Shown here: positions 42,942-51,530 of the stretch, one piece after another
Layout of the letters: every line of letters begins with the position of its first letter
How positions within the stretch are numbered: the stretch's first letter is position 1
Assembly: GCF_037543845.1 (NCBI RefSeq)
Contig: NZ_JBBIFX010000001.1
Location: 1,798,001-1,862,000 of the forward strand
DNA: 64,000 bases
Direction: 5' to 3'
From: Gymnodinialimonas ulvae
GTDB taxonomy: Bacteria > Pseudomonadota > Alphaproteobacteria > Rhodobacterales > Rhodobacteraceae
Program-made: the position numbers and the translations under genes
The notes under the pieces: model-generated
Databases searched by the model: none
What the model was told of the DNA's origin: nothing
The model's input: the letters and a program-made list of their open reading frames with translations, nothing else

Positions 42942-43003
42942 CCGTTAAGAGCCATGACGGAACACAGCTTTCCGGCACTGTGCGCACGCGGTAAGCTCGC
43001 GCC

Positions 43004-44773
43004 ATGACACAAGATCAGATTATCCTCTTCTCGCTCTTTGGTATCGTCTTTGGCCTGCTGTTGTGGGGGAAGTTTCGCTACGATTTGGTGGCGTTCAGCG
43101 CGCTGATGGCGGGCACGGTTCTGGGCGTTGTGGAGCCGTCGGAGGCGTTTGCGGGCTTTGGCCATCCAGCGACGCTGGTGGTGGCGCTGGTCTTGGTGGT
43201 GTCGGCCGGTTTGGTGCGCTCGGGCGCGGTGTTCCTGATCACGCGGACGCTGGTGGATGCGGGGCGGTCGTTGGGCGCGCATATCGCGATCATGGGCGGG
43301 ATCGGCGGGGTTTTGAGCGCGTTCATGAACAACGTCGCGGCGCTGGCGTTGCTGATGCCGGTGGACATTGCGACGGCGCGCAAGGCGGGGCGCTCGCCGG
43401 GGGTGTCGTTGATGCCGCTGAGCTTCTGCACGATCCTGGGTGGGATGGTCACGTTGATCGGGACGCCGCCCAACATCATCATCGCGACGATCCGCGAAGA
43501 CAGCCTTGGCGCGCCGTTCAAGATGTTCGATTTCGCGCCGGTGGGCGGTGTGGCGGCGATTGTGGGGCTCACCTTCGTGGCGCTGTTCGGGTGGCGTTTG
43601 ATCCCGGCGCGCGACAGCGGCGTGGGCGATCAATTGAACCAGTTGGAGCCGTATCTTGCGGAGTTGCGCCTGCCCGAGGGCAGCAAGCTGGCCGACACGC
43701 GGTTGCGCGATCTGGATGCGGCGGCGGGAGAGGCCGATGTGACGCTTTTGGGGATCTTGCGCGACGGCAAGCGGCGGTTCGGGATGGGGCGAAACTTGCG
43801 CCTGCGCGAGGGCGATGTGTTGGTGTTGGAGGCCGCCCCCGAGGCGCTTGACGAGTTCCGCGTGGGTCAGGGGTTGGAACCTGCGGGCGCGGGGGCTGTG
43901 GCGAATGTGACGGGCGACGGGGTGAGCTTTGTCGAGATGGTCGTGCAGGGCGACAGCCGGATCGCGGGCAAGACGGCGGAGGCGGTTGGCCTGTCGTGGC
44001 GGCAGGGCACGACGTTGATGGGGATCGCGCGCAAGGGCACGCGGATCACGAAACGGCTGCGCAAGACGGTGGTTGAGCCGGGCGATATCCTGCTGCTGCT
44101 GGCGCCGTCGGACAGGGCAGACGATGTGGTGAGCTGGCTTGGCGGGCTGCCGCTGGCCGATCGGGGGCTGACGGTGACGAATGACACCAAGACCTGGGCG
44201 GCAATTGGGCTGTTTGCGGCGGCGGTGGCGCTGGCGTCGTTCGGGCTTTTGTACCTGCCGATTGCGCTGGGGATCGTGGCGGTGGGGTATGTTCTGTTGA
44301 AGATCCTGCCGCTGAGCGAGATTTACGACCATATCGAATGGCCGGTGGTTGTGTTGCTCGGGTCGATGATCCCGCTCGGCGCGGCGTTGGAGACAAGCGG
44401 CGGGACGGAGTTGATCGCGGGCGCGTTGGTGGGCCTGACCGAGGGGCTGCCGGCCTGGGCGATCCTGACGGTGCTGATGGTGGTGACGATGACGATGTCG
44501 GATGTGCTCAACAACACGGCGACGGCGATTGTGGCAGCACCCGTGGGCATCACGATGGCGCAGACGCTTGGCGTGTCGCCCGATCCGTTCCTGATGGCAG
44601 TCGCGGTGGCGGCGTCGGCGGCTTTCCTGACGCCGATCGGGCACAAGAACAACACGCTGATCTTGGGCCCCGGGGGGTATCGGTTCGGAGATTACTGGCG
44701 GATGGGATTGCCGCTGGAGGTGCTCGTCATCGCGGTGTCGATCCCGACGATCCTGGTGGTTTGGCCGCTGTGA
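43004..44773 (+). CDS. SLC13/DASS-family permease with TrkA-C domains
   Basis: The 589-residue membrane protein has two hydrophobic halves with M-N-N-V-A-A-L and L-I-G-T-P-P-N-I-I in the first and V-L-N-N-T-A-T-A-I-V in the second. This is the DASS pattern of Na+-coupled dicarboxylate/sulfate carriers. The central cytosolic region (about 210-390) contains two TrkA-C (RCK_C) modules, as in the YfbS-like subgroup. The substrate is unknown. A convergent paralogue lies at 45249-47030. Confidence 0.85.
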   Translation: MTQDQIILFSLFGIVFGLLLWGKFRYDLVAFSALMAGTVLGVVEPSEAFAGFGHPATLVVALVLVVSAGLVRSGAVFLITRTLVDAGRSLGAHIAIMGGIGGVLSAFMNNVAALALLMPVDIATARKAGRSPGVSLMPLSFCTILGGMVTLIGTPPNIIIATIREDSLGAPFKMFDFAPVGGVAAIVGLTFVALFGWRLIPARDSGVGDQLNQLEPYLAELRLPEGSKLADTRLRDLDAAAGEADVTLLGILRDGKRRFGMGRNLRLREGDVLVLEAAPEALDEFRVGQGLEPAGAGAVANVTGDGVSFVEMVVQGDSRIAGKTAEAVGLSWRQGTTLMGIARKGTRITKRLRKTVVEPGDILLLLAPSDRADDVVSWLGGLPLADRGLTVTNDTKTWAAIGLFAAAVALASFGLLYLPIALGIVAVGYVLLKILPLSEIYDHIEWPVVVLLGSMIPLGAALETSGGTELIAGALVGLTEGLPAWAILTVLMVVTMTMSDVLNNTATAIVAAPVGITMAQTLGVSPDPFLMAVAVAASAAFLTPIGHKNNTLILGPGGYRFGDYWRMGLPLEVLVIAVSIPTILVVWPL

Positions 44774-45248
44774 CGAGGGGCGCCCCCCCCCCGGCCCGCC
44801 CCCCTTGCGCTTGCTGGCTTCCACTGGTTCCAAATACCTGAAGAAGGACAGGTTGATTGAAGACACCGGTGCGATCCTTTGCGTCCTCGGGCCAGCGGCA
44901 GGCGCTGTAGAAAAGATAGAGAAAAGATATAGTGCCTTCGGCGAAGGTATTTTTGACCAATGGAAGACAGGGCGGTGTTTTGGCCAGGTGGCTTTACCCG
45001 CTTTTAACCAATGTCGGTGCAGGGTTTTCGGGCGGTACAGGCTGAGGAGCCGATGGCCGTACCAGTGGAAGACCGCCCGGGAGGAATGGCTGAGGCCAGC
45101 CCGGGTGGCTTCTTTCCCGGGGAGTCTTTGCTTTCGCGCCCACAGGGCGCCACCGCCCGGCCGGAGGCCGGGCCACGCCGCGCCACAGGCGCGCGCGGGA
45201 CCGCGTGGCGAAGCCAAGCCAGTCTGATGATGGTGCCAAGAGCGCGGT
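44774..45248. repeat. Repeat-rich spacer between convergent SLC13 genes
   Basis: This 475-bp non-coding spacer holds an inverted copy (44818-44845) and a direct copy (44945-44973) of a dispersed element with core GGTATTT-N-GACCAATGGAAGA. A decayed copy lies near 45058-45080. A C10 tract and GC-rich hairpins (45095-45120, 45155-45180) are also present. The direct copy is identical over 29 bases to 51441-51469. Confidence 0.6.
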
Positions 45249-47030
45249 TCAGAGCGGCCAGATCAGGGGGATGGCGAGGCAGACGACCACGCCGAGGCTG
45301 AGGTTCAGCGGCAATCCCACACGCAGGAAATCGCTGAAGGCGTAGCCGCCGGGGCCGTAGACGAGCATGTTGGTCTGGTAGCCGATGGGGGTGGCGAAGC
45401 TGGCCGAGGCGGCAATCATCACCGCGATGACCAAGGGGCGCGGGTCGATGCCGACGGCCTGGGCCAATGCAATCGCGATGGGGGCCATGATGACGGCGAC
45501 GGCGTTGTTGGACACCAGCTCGGTCAGGACCATGGTGAGGTAATAGACCGCGATCAGCAGGACCCAGTTGGGGGCCGTCGACAGGGCCGGGGCCACCTGC
45601 CCCACGATCAGATCCACGGCGCCGGTCTGCGAGAGCGCGGCGCCGACCGCGAGCATGGCGAATATCAGCGCCAGAAGCCGTCCGTCGATGAAGGAGAACG
45701 CCTCTTCCGCGTCGATGCAGCCGGTCAAGAGCACAATGGCCACGGCGGTGATCGCGAGGGCGAGGATGGGGGCCACGTTGAAGGCGGCGAGCACGACGAT
45801 GCCCGCCATGCAGGCAATCGCGATGGGGGATTTGGAGCGGCGATAGGCGCGCTCGGACGGTTTGGAGACGTCGACAAGGTCCATATCGGCGGCGAGGCGT
45901 TGAATATCCGCCGGGTCGCCTTCGAGCAGGAGTGTATCGCCCACGCGCACGATCAAGTCGTCGAGCTGCATGCCGATGTTCTGGTTCCGGCGATGCACGG
46001 CCAGCGGGTAGACGCCATAGCGGCGGCGCAGGCGCAAGTCTCCGAGCGAACGGCCAACCATGCGGCAACCCGGCGTGATCAGAACCTCGACGGTGGCGGT
46101 GGCGACCTGGCTGAGCTTGTCGACGGTCTTGAGGTCCTTGGATTCCTGCAGGCTGAGGACTTCGGACATCTCGGTGCGCAACACGACACGGTCGCCTTCT
46201 TCGAGCAGGACACCGGTGAGGTTGCGGCGCAGGGACGCGTCGCCGCGTAACACGTCGATCAGGCGGACGCCGTCACGTTTGAAGAGGTCCACCACCTGCG
46301 GGGCCTGCCCGATCAGGGCGGAGCCTTCGGGCACGGCGACCTCGGTAAAGAACTTCGGACGCGCGCGGCCACTGCCCAGAAGCGACGCCATGGACGACCG
46401 GTCGGGCAGCAGGCGGCGGCCAATGAGGGCGAGGTAGAGCATGCCCCAAGCGACCACGACGAGGCCGATGGGTGTGACCTCGAATATGGTGAACGGCTCC
46501 AGCCCTTCGGCGCGGGCGACCCCGTCGACCAGAAGGTTCGTGGACGTGCCGATCAGGGTCAGCGTGCCGCCCATGATCGCCGCATAGCTGAGCGGGATGA
46601 GGAACTTGGAGGGCGATTGGCCGAGAATGCGCGCGATCTGCACGAAAACGGGGATCATGATTACCACGATAGGTGTGTTGTTCATGAAGGCCGATGCGAT
46701 GGCGACAAAGGCCAGCAGGCTGACCACGGCGACGGCGGGGCGGGCCTTGGCATTGGCTTCGGCAAAGCGGGTCAGCCGGTCAAGCGCTCCTGTGCGCACG
46801 AGCGCGCCCATGACGATGAACATCGCCGCGATGGTCCAGGGCGCGGGGTTCGACAGGACGTCGACCGCAGCCTCGTAGGGCAAAAGCCCAAGCACCAGCA
46901 GCGTCGCGGTGCCCCCGATGGCCACGACCTCCGTGGGCCATTTCTCCCACATGAAAAGGGCGAACATGGCCAGCAGGATCGCCAGTGCGAGCAGGCCTTC
47001 GCCGGTTTGTGAGAGGGGAAGATCAATCAT
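45249..47030 (-). CDS. SLC13/DASS-family permease with TrkA-C domains
   Basis: The 593-residue membrane protein has the same architecture as the neighbour at 43004-44773 but only distant sequence similarity: M-N-N-T-P-I-V and L-I-G-T-S-T-N-L in the first half, V-S-N-N-A-V-A-V-I in the second. Two TrkA-C modules lie at about 215-395. The subgroup includes sulfate/sulfur-compound carriers, but the substrate is not determinable. Confidence 0.85.
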   Translation of the reverse strand: MIDLPLSQTGEGLLALAILLAMFALFMWEKWPTEVVAIGGTATLLVLGLLPYEAAVDVLSNPAPWTIAAMFIVMGALVRTGALDRLTRFAEANAKARPAVAVVSLLAFVAIASAFMNNTPIVVIMIPVFVQIARILGQSPSKFLIPLSYAAIMGGTLTLIGTSTNLLVDGVARAEGLEPFTIFEVTPIGLVVVAWGMLYLALIGRRLLPDRSSMASLLGSGRARPKFFTEVAVPEGSALIGQAPQVVDLFKRDGVRLIDVLRGDASLRRNLTGVLLEEGDRVVLRTEMSEVLSLQESKDLKTVDKLSQVATATVEVLITPGCRMVGRSLGDLRLRRRYGVYPLAVHRRNQNIGMQLDDLIVRVGDTLLLEGDPADIQRLAADMDLVDVSKPSERAYRRSKSPIAIACMAGIVVLAAFNVAPILALAITAVAIVLLTGCIDAEEAFSFIDGRLLALIFAMLAVGAALSQTGAVDLIVGQVAPALSTAPNWVLLIAVYYLTMVLTELVSNNAVAVIMAPIAIALAQAVGIDPRPLVIAVMIAASASFATPIGYQTNMLVYGPGGYAFSDFLRVGLPLNLSLGVVVCLAIPLIWPL

Positions 47031-47174
47031 AGCGGCCCCTTATAACGACGTCATGGAAGGCGTCACCCATAAATAGATGGCGGGTAAGTCGATGAAATTG
47101 GAAGGGGCCGCATGGGATTTGCGCCGGGCGTGGGACGTATCCGGGTCATCGGATGAAAAATGTGCCGCTTTTTG

Positions 47175-47266
47175 GGCTATTGCGCGGGCTGCGCCGCGCG
47201 GGGGCGCGGGGTGCGCCGCGACGTGACGGCTATTGCGCGGGCTGCGCCGCGCGGGGGCGCGGGGTG
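47175..47266. repeat. 39-bp perfect direct repeat, period 53
   Basis: Bases 47175-47213 are repeated exactly at 47228-47266. The second copy is the 3' end of the DMT gene including its stop codon; the first is a duplicate of that end lying downstream, so a second set of the last codons and stop is present. Confidence 0.85.
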
Positions 47267-48144
47267 ACGAGGAAGAGGCCCACCATCATCAAGGCCAGCG
47301 CCGCCCAGACCCATGTGCTGTAGATCTCGCCGAGGATCAGTTTGGCCCAGAGGATGCCGAAGCCCGTCACGAGGTAGCCCACCTGCGCGGTGAAGACCGC
47401 GCCCGCCGCCCCGACGAGCCAGACATAGGTGACATAGGCCGCGACATGGGCCAGCGAAGATCCCAGAATGGCCCAATCGGGGACGCCCCACGGCCCGCGC
47501 GGGTCGATCCATTCGCCGGTGACCCAAGCCAACGGCGCAGAGATCAGCACGCCCACAAGCGAGGCACCGGCCAGCACCTGCATCGCATCGAGGCCATGGG
47601 TGCCCCAGCGGCCCACGATATTGCCCTCGCAGGCATAGAGAAACGGTGCGATGAGCGCGATGGGCAGCCAGATCGCCATGCCCGCGTCGGGCAGAGAGCT
47701 ATCGGGAGCGGAGATGGCGATAATGGCAAGCAGGCCAAGCGTCAGGCCCGCGATCCGCGCCGGAGAGAACCGGTCCATGCCAAGGCCCACCGCGATGGGA
47801 AGCGCCATCATCGGCACGGTGGCGATGACGATCGACAGGATGCCCGAGGGCAGATGCACGGCGGCGGTGAAGCTTGCCCAATTGGGCAGGATCGTTCCGA
47901 TCAGCGCGATCAGCAGATAAAAGCGCAGGTGGACGGGCTGCAGCGGAAGGGCCTTGCGTCGGATCACGAGAAGCGCGCCCAGAAGCGCCGCGCCGATTGC
48001 GAATTGCCAGAAGATGATCCCGATATCGCGGTAGCCTTCGGAGACGGCGATTTTCGATAGCGGCTGCGTGATGCCCCAGGCCGCGCCCATGCCAACGAGG
48101 ATCGCCAGAAGCATGGCGCGGGTATGGGTCACGGGGACGCTCAC
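47230..48144 (-). CDS. EamA/DMT-family exporter
   Basis: The 304-residue membrane protein with ten hydrophobic helices starts at GTG 48144, which overlaps the YmdB stop as GTGA. It is therefore translated in a YmdB-DMT operon. Its C-terminal end (P-R-P-R-A-A-Q-P-A-Q) lies in a duplicated 39-bp stretch. The substrate is unknown. Confidence 0.82.
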   Translation of the reverse strand: MSVPVTHTRAMLLAILVGMGAAWGITQPLSKIAVSEGYRDIGIIFWQFAIGAALLGALLVIRRKALPLQPVHLRFYLLIALIGTILPNWASFTAAVHLPSGILSIVIATVPMMALPIAVGLGMDRFSPARIAGLTLGLLAIIAISAPDSSLPDAGMAIWLPIALIAPFLYACEGNIVGRWGTHGLDAMQVLAGASLVGVLISAPLAWVTGEWIDPRGPWGVPDWAILGSSLAHVAAYVTYVWLVGAAGAVFTAQVGYLVTGFGILWAKLILGEIYSTWVWAALALMMVGLFLVTPRPRAAQPAQ

Positions 48145-48941
48145 GGGGTGGCGGTCTGGAGCCGTCCGCCTTCCCGGATCGGGGTGATGGTGGTGGCTTT
48201 GCCGTCGGTGTCGGTCTCGACCAGGACACCCGAGAGGCTTGCGTCGCCCGCGGCGGGCGTGAAGCGTTCTTTCGGCATGCCGGTCAGGAAGCGGCGCAGG
48301 GGTTCCTTTTTGTCCATTCCGATGACGGAATTGTAGTCGCCGCACATGCCCGCATCGGTCAGGTAGCCGGTGCCGCCCGACAGGATCATCGCGTCGCCCG
48401 TGGGCACGTGGGTATGGGTGCCGACCACAAGGCTGGCGCGGCCATCGAGGAAATGGCCCATGGCCATCTTTTCGGACGTGGCCTCGGCGTGGAAATCGAC
48501 GATTCGGGTCGCGGCCTGCCCGCCCAGTTGCTTGAGGGCGGCGTCGAGGGCGGAGAACGGATCGGCGAAGGGGCGTTTCATGAACACCTGCCCCAGCGCT
48601 TGCGCCACGAGGATCTTACGGCCTTTCACATCGAAGAGCCGCGCGCCCTTGCCGGGGGCTTGGGCGGAGAAGTTCAGCGGGCGGAGAATGCGCGGCTCGG
48701 CCTCGATGAATTGCAGCATGTCCTTCTGATCGAAGGCGTGATCGCCGAGGGTCACGCAATCGGCGCCCCCCTCCAGAAGAGTCTTGGCATGGGCGCCAGA
48801 CAGGCCAGCCCCGGAGGTCGCGTTTTCGCCGTTCACCACGGCGAAATCGACCCGCCAGTCGGTTTTCAATTGGGCCAGTCGGGTGGTGATGGCGGCACGG
48901 CCAGAGCGGCCCATGACGTCGCCGAGAAAGAGGATACGCAT
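48141..48941 (-). CDS. YmdB-like metallophosphoesterase (TIGR00282 family)
   Basis: The 266-residue protein begins M-R-I-L-F-L-G-D-V-M-G-R-S-G-R and has V-V-N-G-E-N, L-G-D-H-A-F-D and G-T-H-T-H-V-P metal motifs. This family includes 2',3'-cyclic nucleotide phosphodiesterases (YmdB). It follows the formyl-THF cyclo-ligase gene by 9 bases in the same direction. Confidence 0.92.
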   Translation of the reverse strand: MRILFLGDVMGRSGRAAITTRLAQLKTDWRVDFAVVNGENATSGAGLSGAHAKTLLEGGADCVTLGDHAFDQKDMLQFIEAEPRILRPLNFSAQAPGKGARLFDVKGRKILVAQALGQVFMKRPFADPFSALDAALKQLGGQAATRIVDFHAEATSEKMAMGHFLDGRASLVVGTHTHVPTGDAMILSGGTGYLTDAGMCGDYNSVIGMDKKEPLRRFLTGMPKERFTPAAGDASLSGVLVETDTDGKATTITPIREGGRLQTATP

Positions 48942-48950
48942 GGGCCCGGG

Positions 48951-49529
48951 TTAGTCCGGTGCCGGCCGGGGGGCAAGGGTTCCGTTTTCGGTGACGAGGG
49001 CATCGAGGCGTTGATCGGTGGGCTCCTGCGGCAGGTCGGGGTGTTCCTGCGCGGCGTAGGCGAAGCCGATTGCACGGGTGGGCGCGGCGGCGCGCAGACG
49101 GTGCAGCGTGCGGTCATAGAAGCCACCGCCATAGCCCAGGCGATTGAGACGCGCGTCGAAGGCCACCAGCGGCACGATCAGGGTGTCGGGGGTGAGCCAG
49201 TCGCCATGGGCGGGGATCTGCGCGCCGAAAGGGCCGCTTTGCATCGCAGACTCCGGCGACCAGGCGCGGAAATCGAGCGGCTGGCCTGCGCCCGCGATGA
49301 CTGGCACGCAAAGCCGCGCGCCCATTGCATGGAGCGTCTCCATGGCGGGCAGCGGCGAGATTTCGGTGCGGATCGGCATGTAGCCCGCGATGATGCGGCC
49401 TTTTGCGGGGCCGATGGCCTTGAGCAGGAGCGCCGTGGCGCGGGGGGGCGCGCTGGCGGCGTCGGCATGGGCGGCCTTTCGTGCGGCGAAGGCGGCGGCG
49501 CGGGCGGTGGCTTTGGGATCGTCGGTCAT
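48951..49529 (-). CDS. 5-formyltetrahydrofolate cyclo-ligase
   Basis: The 192-residue enzyme converts 5-formyl-THF to 5,10-methenyl-THF with ATP. The signature G-Y-G-G-G-F-Y-D-R-T-L near 138-148 is present, as are Y-M-P-I-R-T-E and V-P-L-V-A-F-D. The start ATG 49529 has only weak ribosome-site support. It heads an operon with ymdB-like and DMT genes. No 6S RNA gene is visible upstream. Confidence 0.9.
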   Translation of the reverse strand: MTDDPKATARAAAFAARKAAHADAASAPPRATALLLKAIGPAKGRIIAGYMPIRTEISPLPAMETLHAMGARLCVPVIAGAGQPLDFRAWSPESAMQSGPFGAQIPAHGDWLTPDTLIVPLVAFDARLNRLGYGGGFYDRTLHRLRAAAPTRAIGFAYAAQEHPDLPQEPTDQRLDALVTENGTLAPRPAPD

Positions 49530-49604
49530 GGTCGTATTGGCCACGGGCCGCGGCGCGCGCGCAACGGGCTTTCCGACCTGTGGGGCATGAGTTACGACAA
49601 GGGC

Positions 49605-50210
49605 ATGTTGGATTTGGATCATATCGTGGTCACCACGGACGTTCTGACCGAAGGCGCGGCGCAGGTTGAAGCGCATCTCGGGCAGGGTTTGCTGCCCGGT
49701 GGGCAGCACGCGGCGATGGGCACCCACAACCGGCTTCTGTCGCTGGGGCCGGAGGCGTATTTCGAGGTGATCGCGGTGGACCCGACAGGCGCGCGCCCCG
49801 GCCAGCCGCGGTGGTTCAACCTCGATGCACGGACGCCCGGTACGCGACTGAGCCACTGGGTGATGCGCTGCGATAATCTGGAGGCCGCGCTGGCGGCGGC
49901 GCCTGAGGGCTGCGGGGTGCCGTGGGCGTTGGAGCGGGGCGATCTGCGGTGGCGCATGGCCGTTCCCGAAACCGGGCAGACGCCGTTTGACGGCATGTTT
50001 CCGGCCTTGATCCAATGGGATAGCCCACCGCCTGTGTTACATGATACGGGCGTGCGGTTGGAGGTGTTGCGGCTGTTCTCACCCCAGGCCAGAGCGCTAC
50101 GAGCGGCGCTGGGGCCGATGATGCAGGGCGCACCGGTGGAGATTGCCGAGGCGGACGTAGCGCGGATGGAGGCGGTACTGCGCACACCCGGCGGCGACGT
50201 GGCGCTATGA
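49605..50210 (+). CDS. Glyoxalase-like (VOC) domain protein
   Basis: The 201-residue protein begins L-D-L-D-H-I-V-V, typical for the glyoxalase-like domain, and has a duplicated beta-alpha-beta layout. ATG 49605 follows AAGGG; ATG 49587 is an alternative adding six residues. The stop overlaps the next gene (ATGA). A very long open frame upstream on this strand is a shadow of minus-strand genes. Substrate unknown. Confidence 0.75.
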   Translation: MLDLDHIVVTTDVLTEGAAQVEAHLGQGLLPGGQHAAMGTHNRLLSLGPEAYFEVIAVDPTGARPGQPRWFNLDARTPGTRLSHWVMRCDNLEAALAAAPEGCGVPWALERGDLRWRMAVPETGQTPFDGMFPALIQWDSPPPVLHDTGVRLEVLRLFSPQARALRAALGPMMQGAPVEIAEADVARMEAVLRTPGGDVAL

Positions 50211-50677
50211 TCCGGGCGGCAACCGCGCAGGACGCGCCGGAGGTCTTGTCGCTTTGGAACGAGGTGATCGCGGAGACAACGATCACCTTCACAGCCACCC
50301 CCAAGACCGAGGCGCAGATCCTGCGCATCCTGGAACATCAGCCGGTCTTCGTGCCGGTGCTGGACGGCGCGTGCTGCGGCTTTGCGACCTACGGGCCGTT
50401 TCGGGCGGGTGACGGATATGCCCGTTCGGCGGAGCATGCGATCTATCTGCGCGACACGGCGCGCGGGCGCGGGTTGGGGCGCGACTTGATGGCGGAGGTC
50501 GAGGCCCATGCGCGCGCGGCTGGCATACATATGTTGATCGGCGGCATCTCGGGCGAGAACGCGGGCGGGCTGGCGTTTCACCGGGCGATGGGATTTGTGG
50601 AACGGGGCCGCCTGCCGGAGGTGGGGCATAAATTCGGGCGGTATCTGGACCTGATCCTGATGCAGAAGGCGTTGTGA
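50207..50677 (+). CDS. GNAT acetyltransferase, phosphinothricin acetyltransferase-like
   Basis: The 156-residue protein has the acetyl-CoA-binding motif R-G-R-G-L-G-R-D-L and the PAT-like N-terminus I-R-A-A-T-A-Q-D-A-P ... N-E-V-I-A-E-T-T-I-T-F. Many such genes encode detoxifying amino-acid analogue N-acetyltransferases. It overlaps the VOC gene by 4 bases. Confidence 0.86.
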   Translation: MIRAATAQDAPEVLSLWNEVIAETTITFTATPKTEAQILRILEHQPVFVPVLDGACCGFATYGPFRAGDGYARSAEHAIYLRDTARGRGLGRDLMAEVEAHARAAGIHMLIGGISGENAGGLAFHRAMGFVERGRLPEVGHKFGRYLDLILMQKAL

Positions 50678-50724
50678 CCTTTTTGAGCCTGACGTTCCGC
50701 GGCAGAGCGGGCTAAGCTGGCCCC

Positions 50725-51426
50725 ATGTCGCTGTGGTCACGGATATCGGATGCGCTTGCTGCACTTGGGGCGGGGGAGAGCCTGTCGGAGGTGTTTTCGC
50801 GCCTGCGCACGCCGCCCGAGCGCACGGTGGCGTTCACCATCGCGGTGATCGCTCTGTCGGCGAAGATGGCCAAGGCCGATGGGTTGGTTACGAAAGACGA
50901 GGTCACGGCGTTTCGCGAGGTGTTCCATATTCCGCCCGCGGACGAGCCTGCCGCCGCGCGGGTGTTCAACATGGCGCGCGAGGACGTGGCCGGGTTCGAG
51001 ACCTACGCCGAACGGATCGCGCGGATGTTCCGCGTCGACGGCCAACCCTGCGGGCAGGACAGCGTGCTGTGCGATCTGATGGAGGGGTTGTTTCATATCG
51101 CGGCGGCGGACGGCGAATATCACCCGGCGGAAGAGGCGTTCCTGAGCCGGGTGGCCGAGATCTTCGGGATGGAGCGCCCCGCGTTCGAGCGCCTGCGCGC
51201 GCGCTATGCGCCGGAGTATGGCCCCGATCCCTACACGGTTCTGGGCGTCTCGCCGGATGCGACGCTGGAGGATATTCGCGCGGTCTGGCGCGCCGAAGTA
51301 CGCCAGACCCATCCCGACCGGATGATTGCGCGCGGCGTGCCGGAGGAAGCCGTGCGTCTGGCCGAGCGGCGGATGCAGGCGATCAACCAGGCCTGGGAAG
51401 ACATTCAGGCCGGGCGCGCGGCCTGA
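50725..51426 (+). CDS. TerB-DnaJ domain co-chaperone (DjlA-like)
   Basis: The 233-residue protein has an N-terminal TerB-like helical domain (about 25-150) and a C-terminal J domain (about 170-231) with the essential H-P-D (Q-T-H-P-D-R-M). The layout matches DjlA without its membrane anchor. It probably stimulates DnaK at a specific site. Confidence 0.88.
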   Translation: MSLWSRISDALAALGAGESLSEVFSRLRTPPERTVAFTIAVIALSAKMAKADGLVTKDEVTAFREVFHIPPADEPAAARVFNMAREDVAGFETYAERIARMFRVDGQPCGQDSVLCDLMEGLFHIAAADGEYHPAEEAFLSRVAEIFGMERPAFERLRARYAPEYGPDPYTVLGVSPDATLEDIRAVWRAEVRQTHPDRMIARGVPEEAVRLAERRMQAINQAWEDIQAGRAA

Positions 51427-51440
51427 GGGGTGGGATTTTC

Positions 51441-51469
51441 AGGTATTTTTGACCAATGGAAGACAGGGC
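51441..51469 (+). repeat. Copy of dispersed intergenic repeat
   Basis: This copy starts 15 bases after the DnaJ-type stop and is identical over 29 bases to 44945-44973. Core GGTATTT-N-GACCAATGGAAGA. An ATG inside it (51456) opens the frame of the next gene but is probably not its start. Confidence 0.7.
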
Positions 51470-51530
51470 CAGGCGCGCCGGATCTGGGCCGGATCCGGGC
51501 CAGATCGGGACCGGAAGGAGTGGGGAAGCG

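Noticed and set aside
42942..45217. Long minus-strand frame opposite the first SLC13 gene
   Set aside because: Arg/His/Gln-rich shadow of a hydrophobic coding sequence, no start signal.
44805..45227. Open frame in the SLC13 spacer
   Set aside because: It runs through the dispersed repeat copies and GC-rich hairpins and has no ribosome site.
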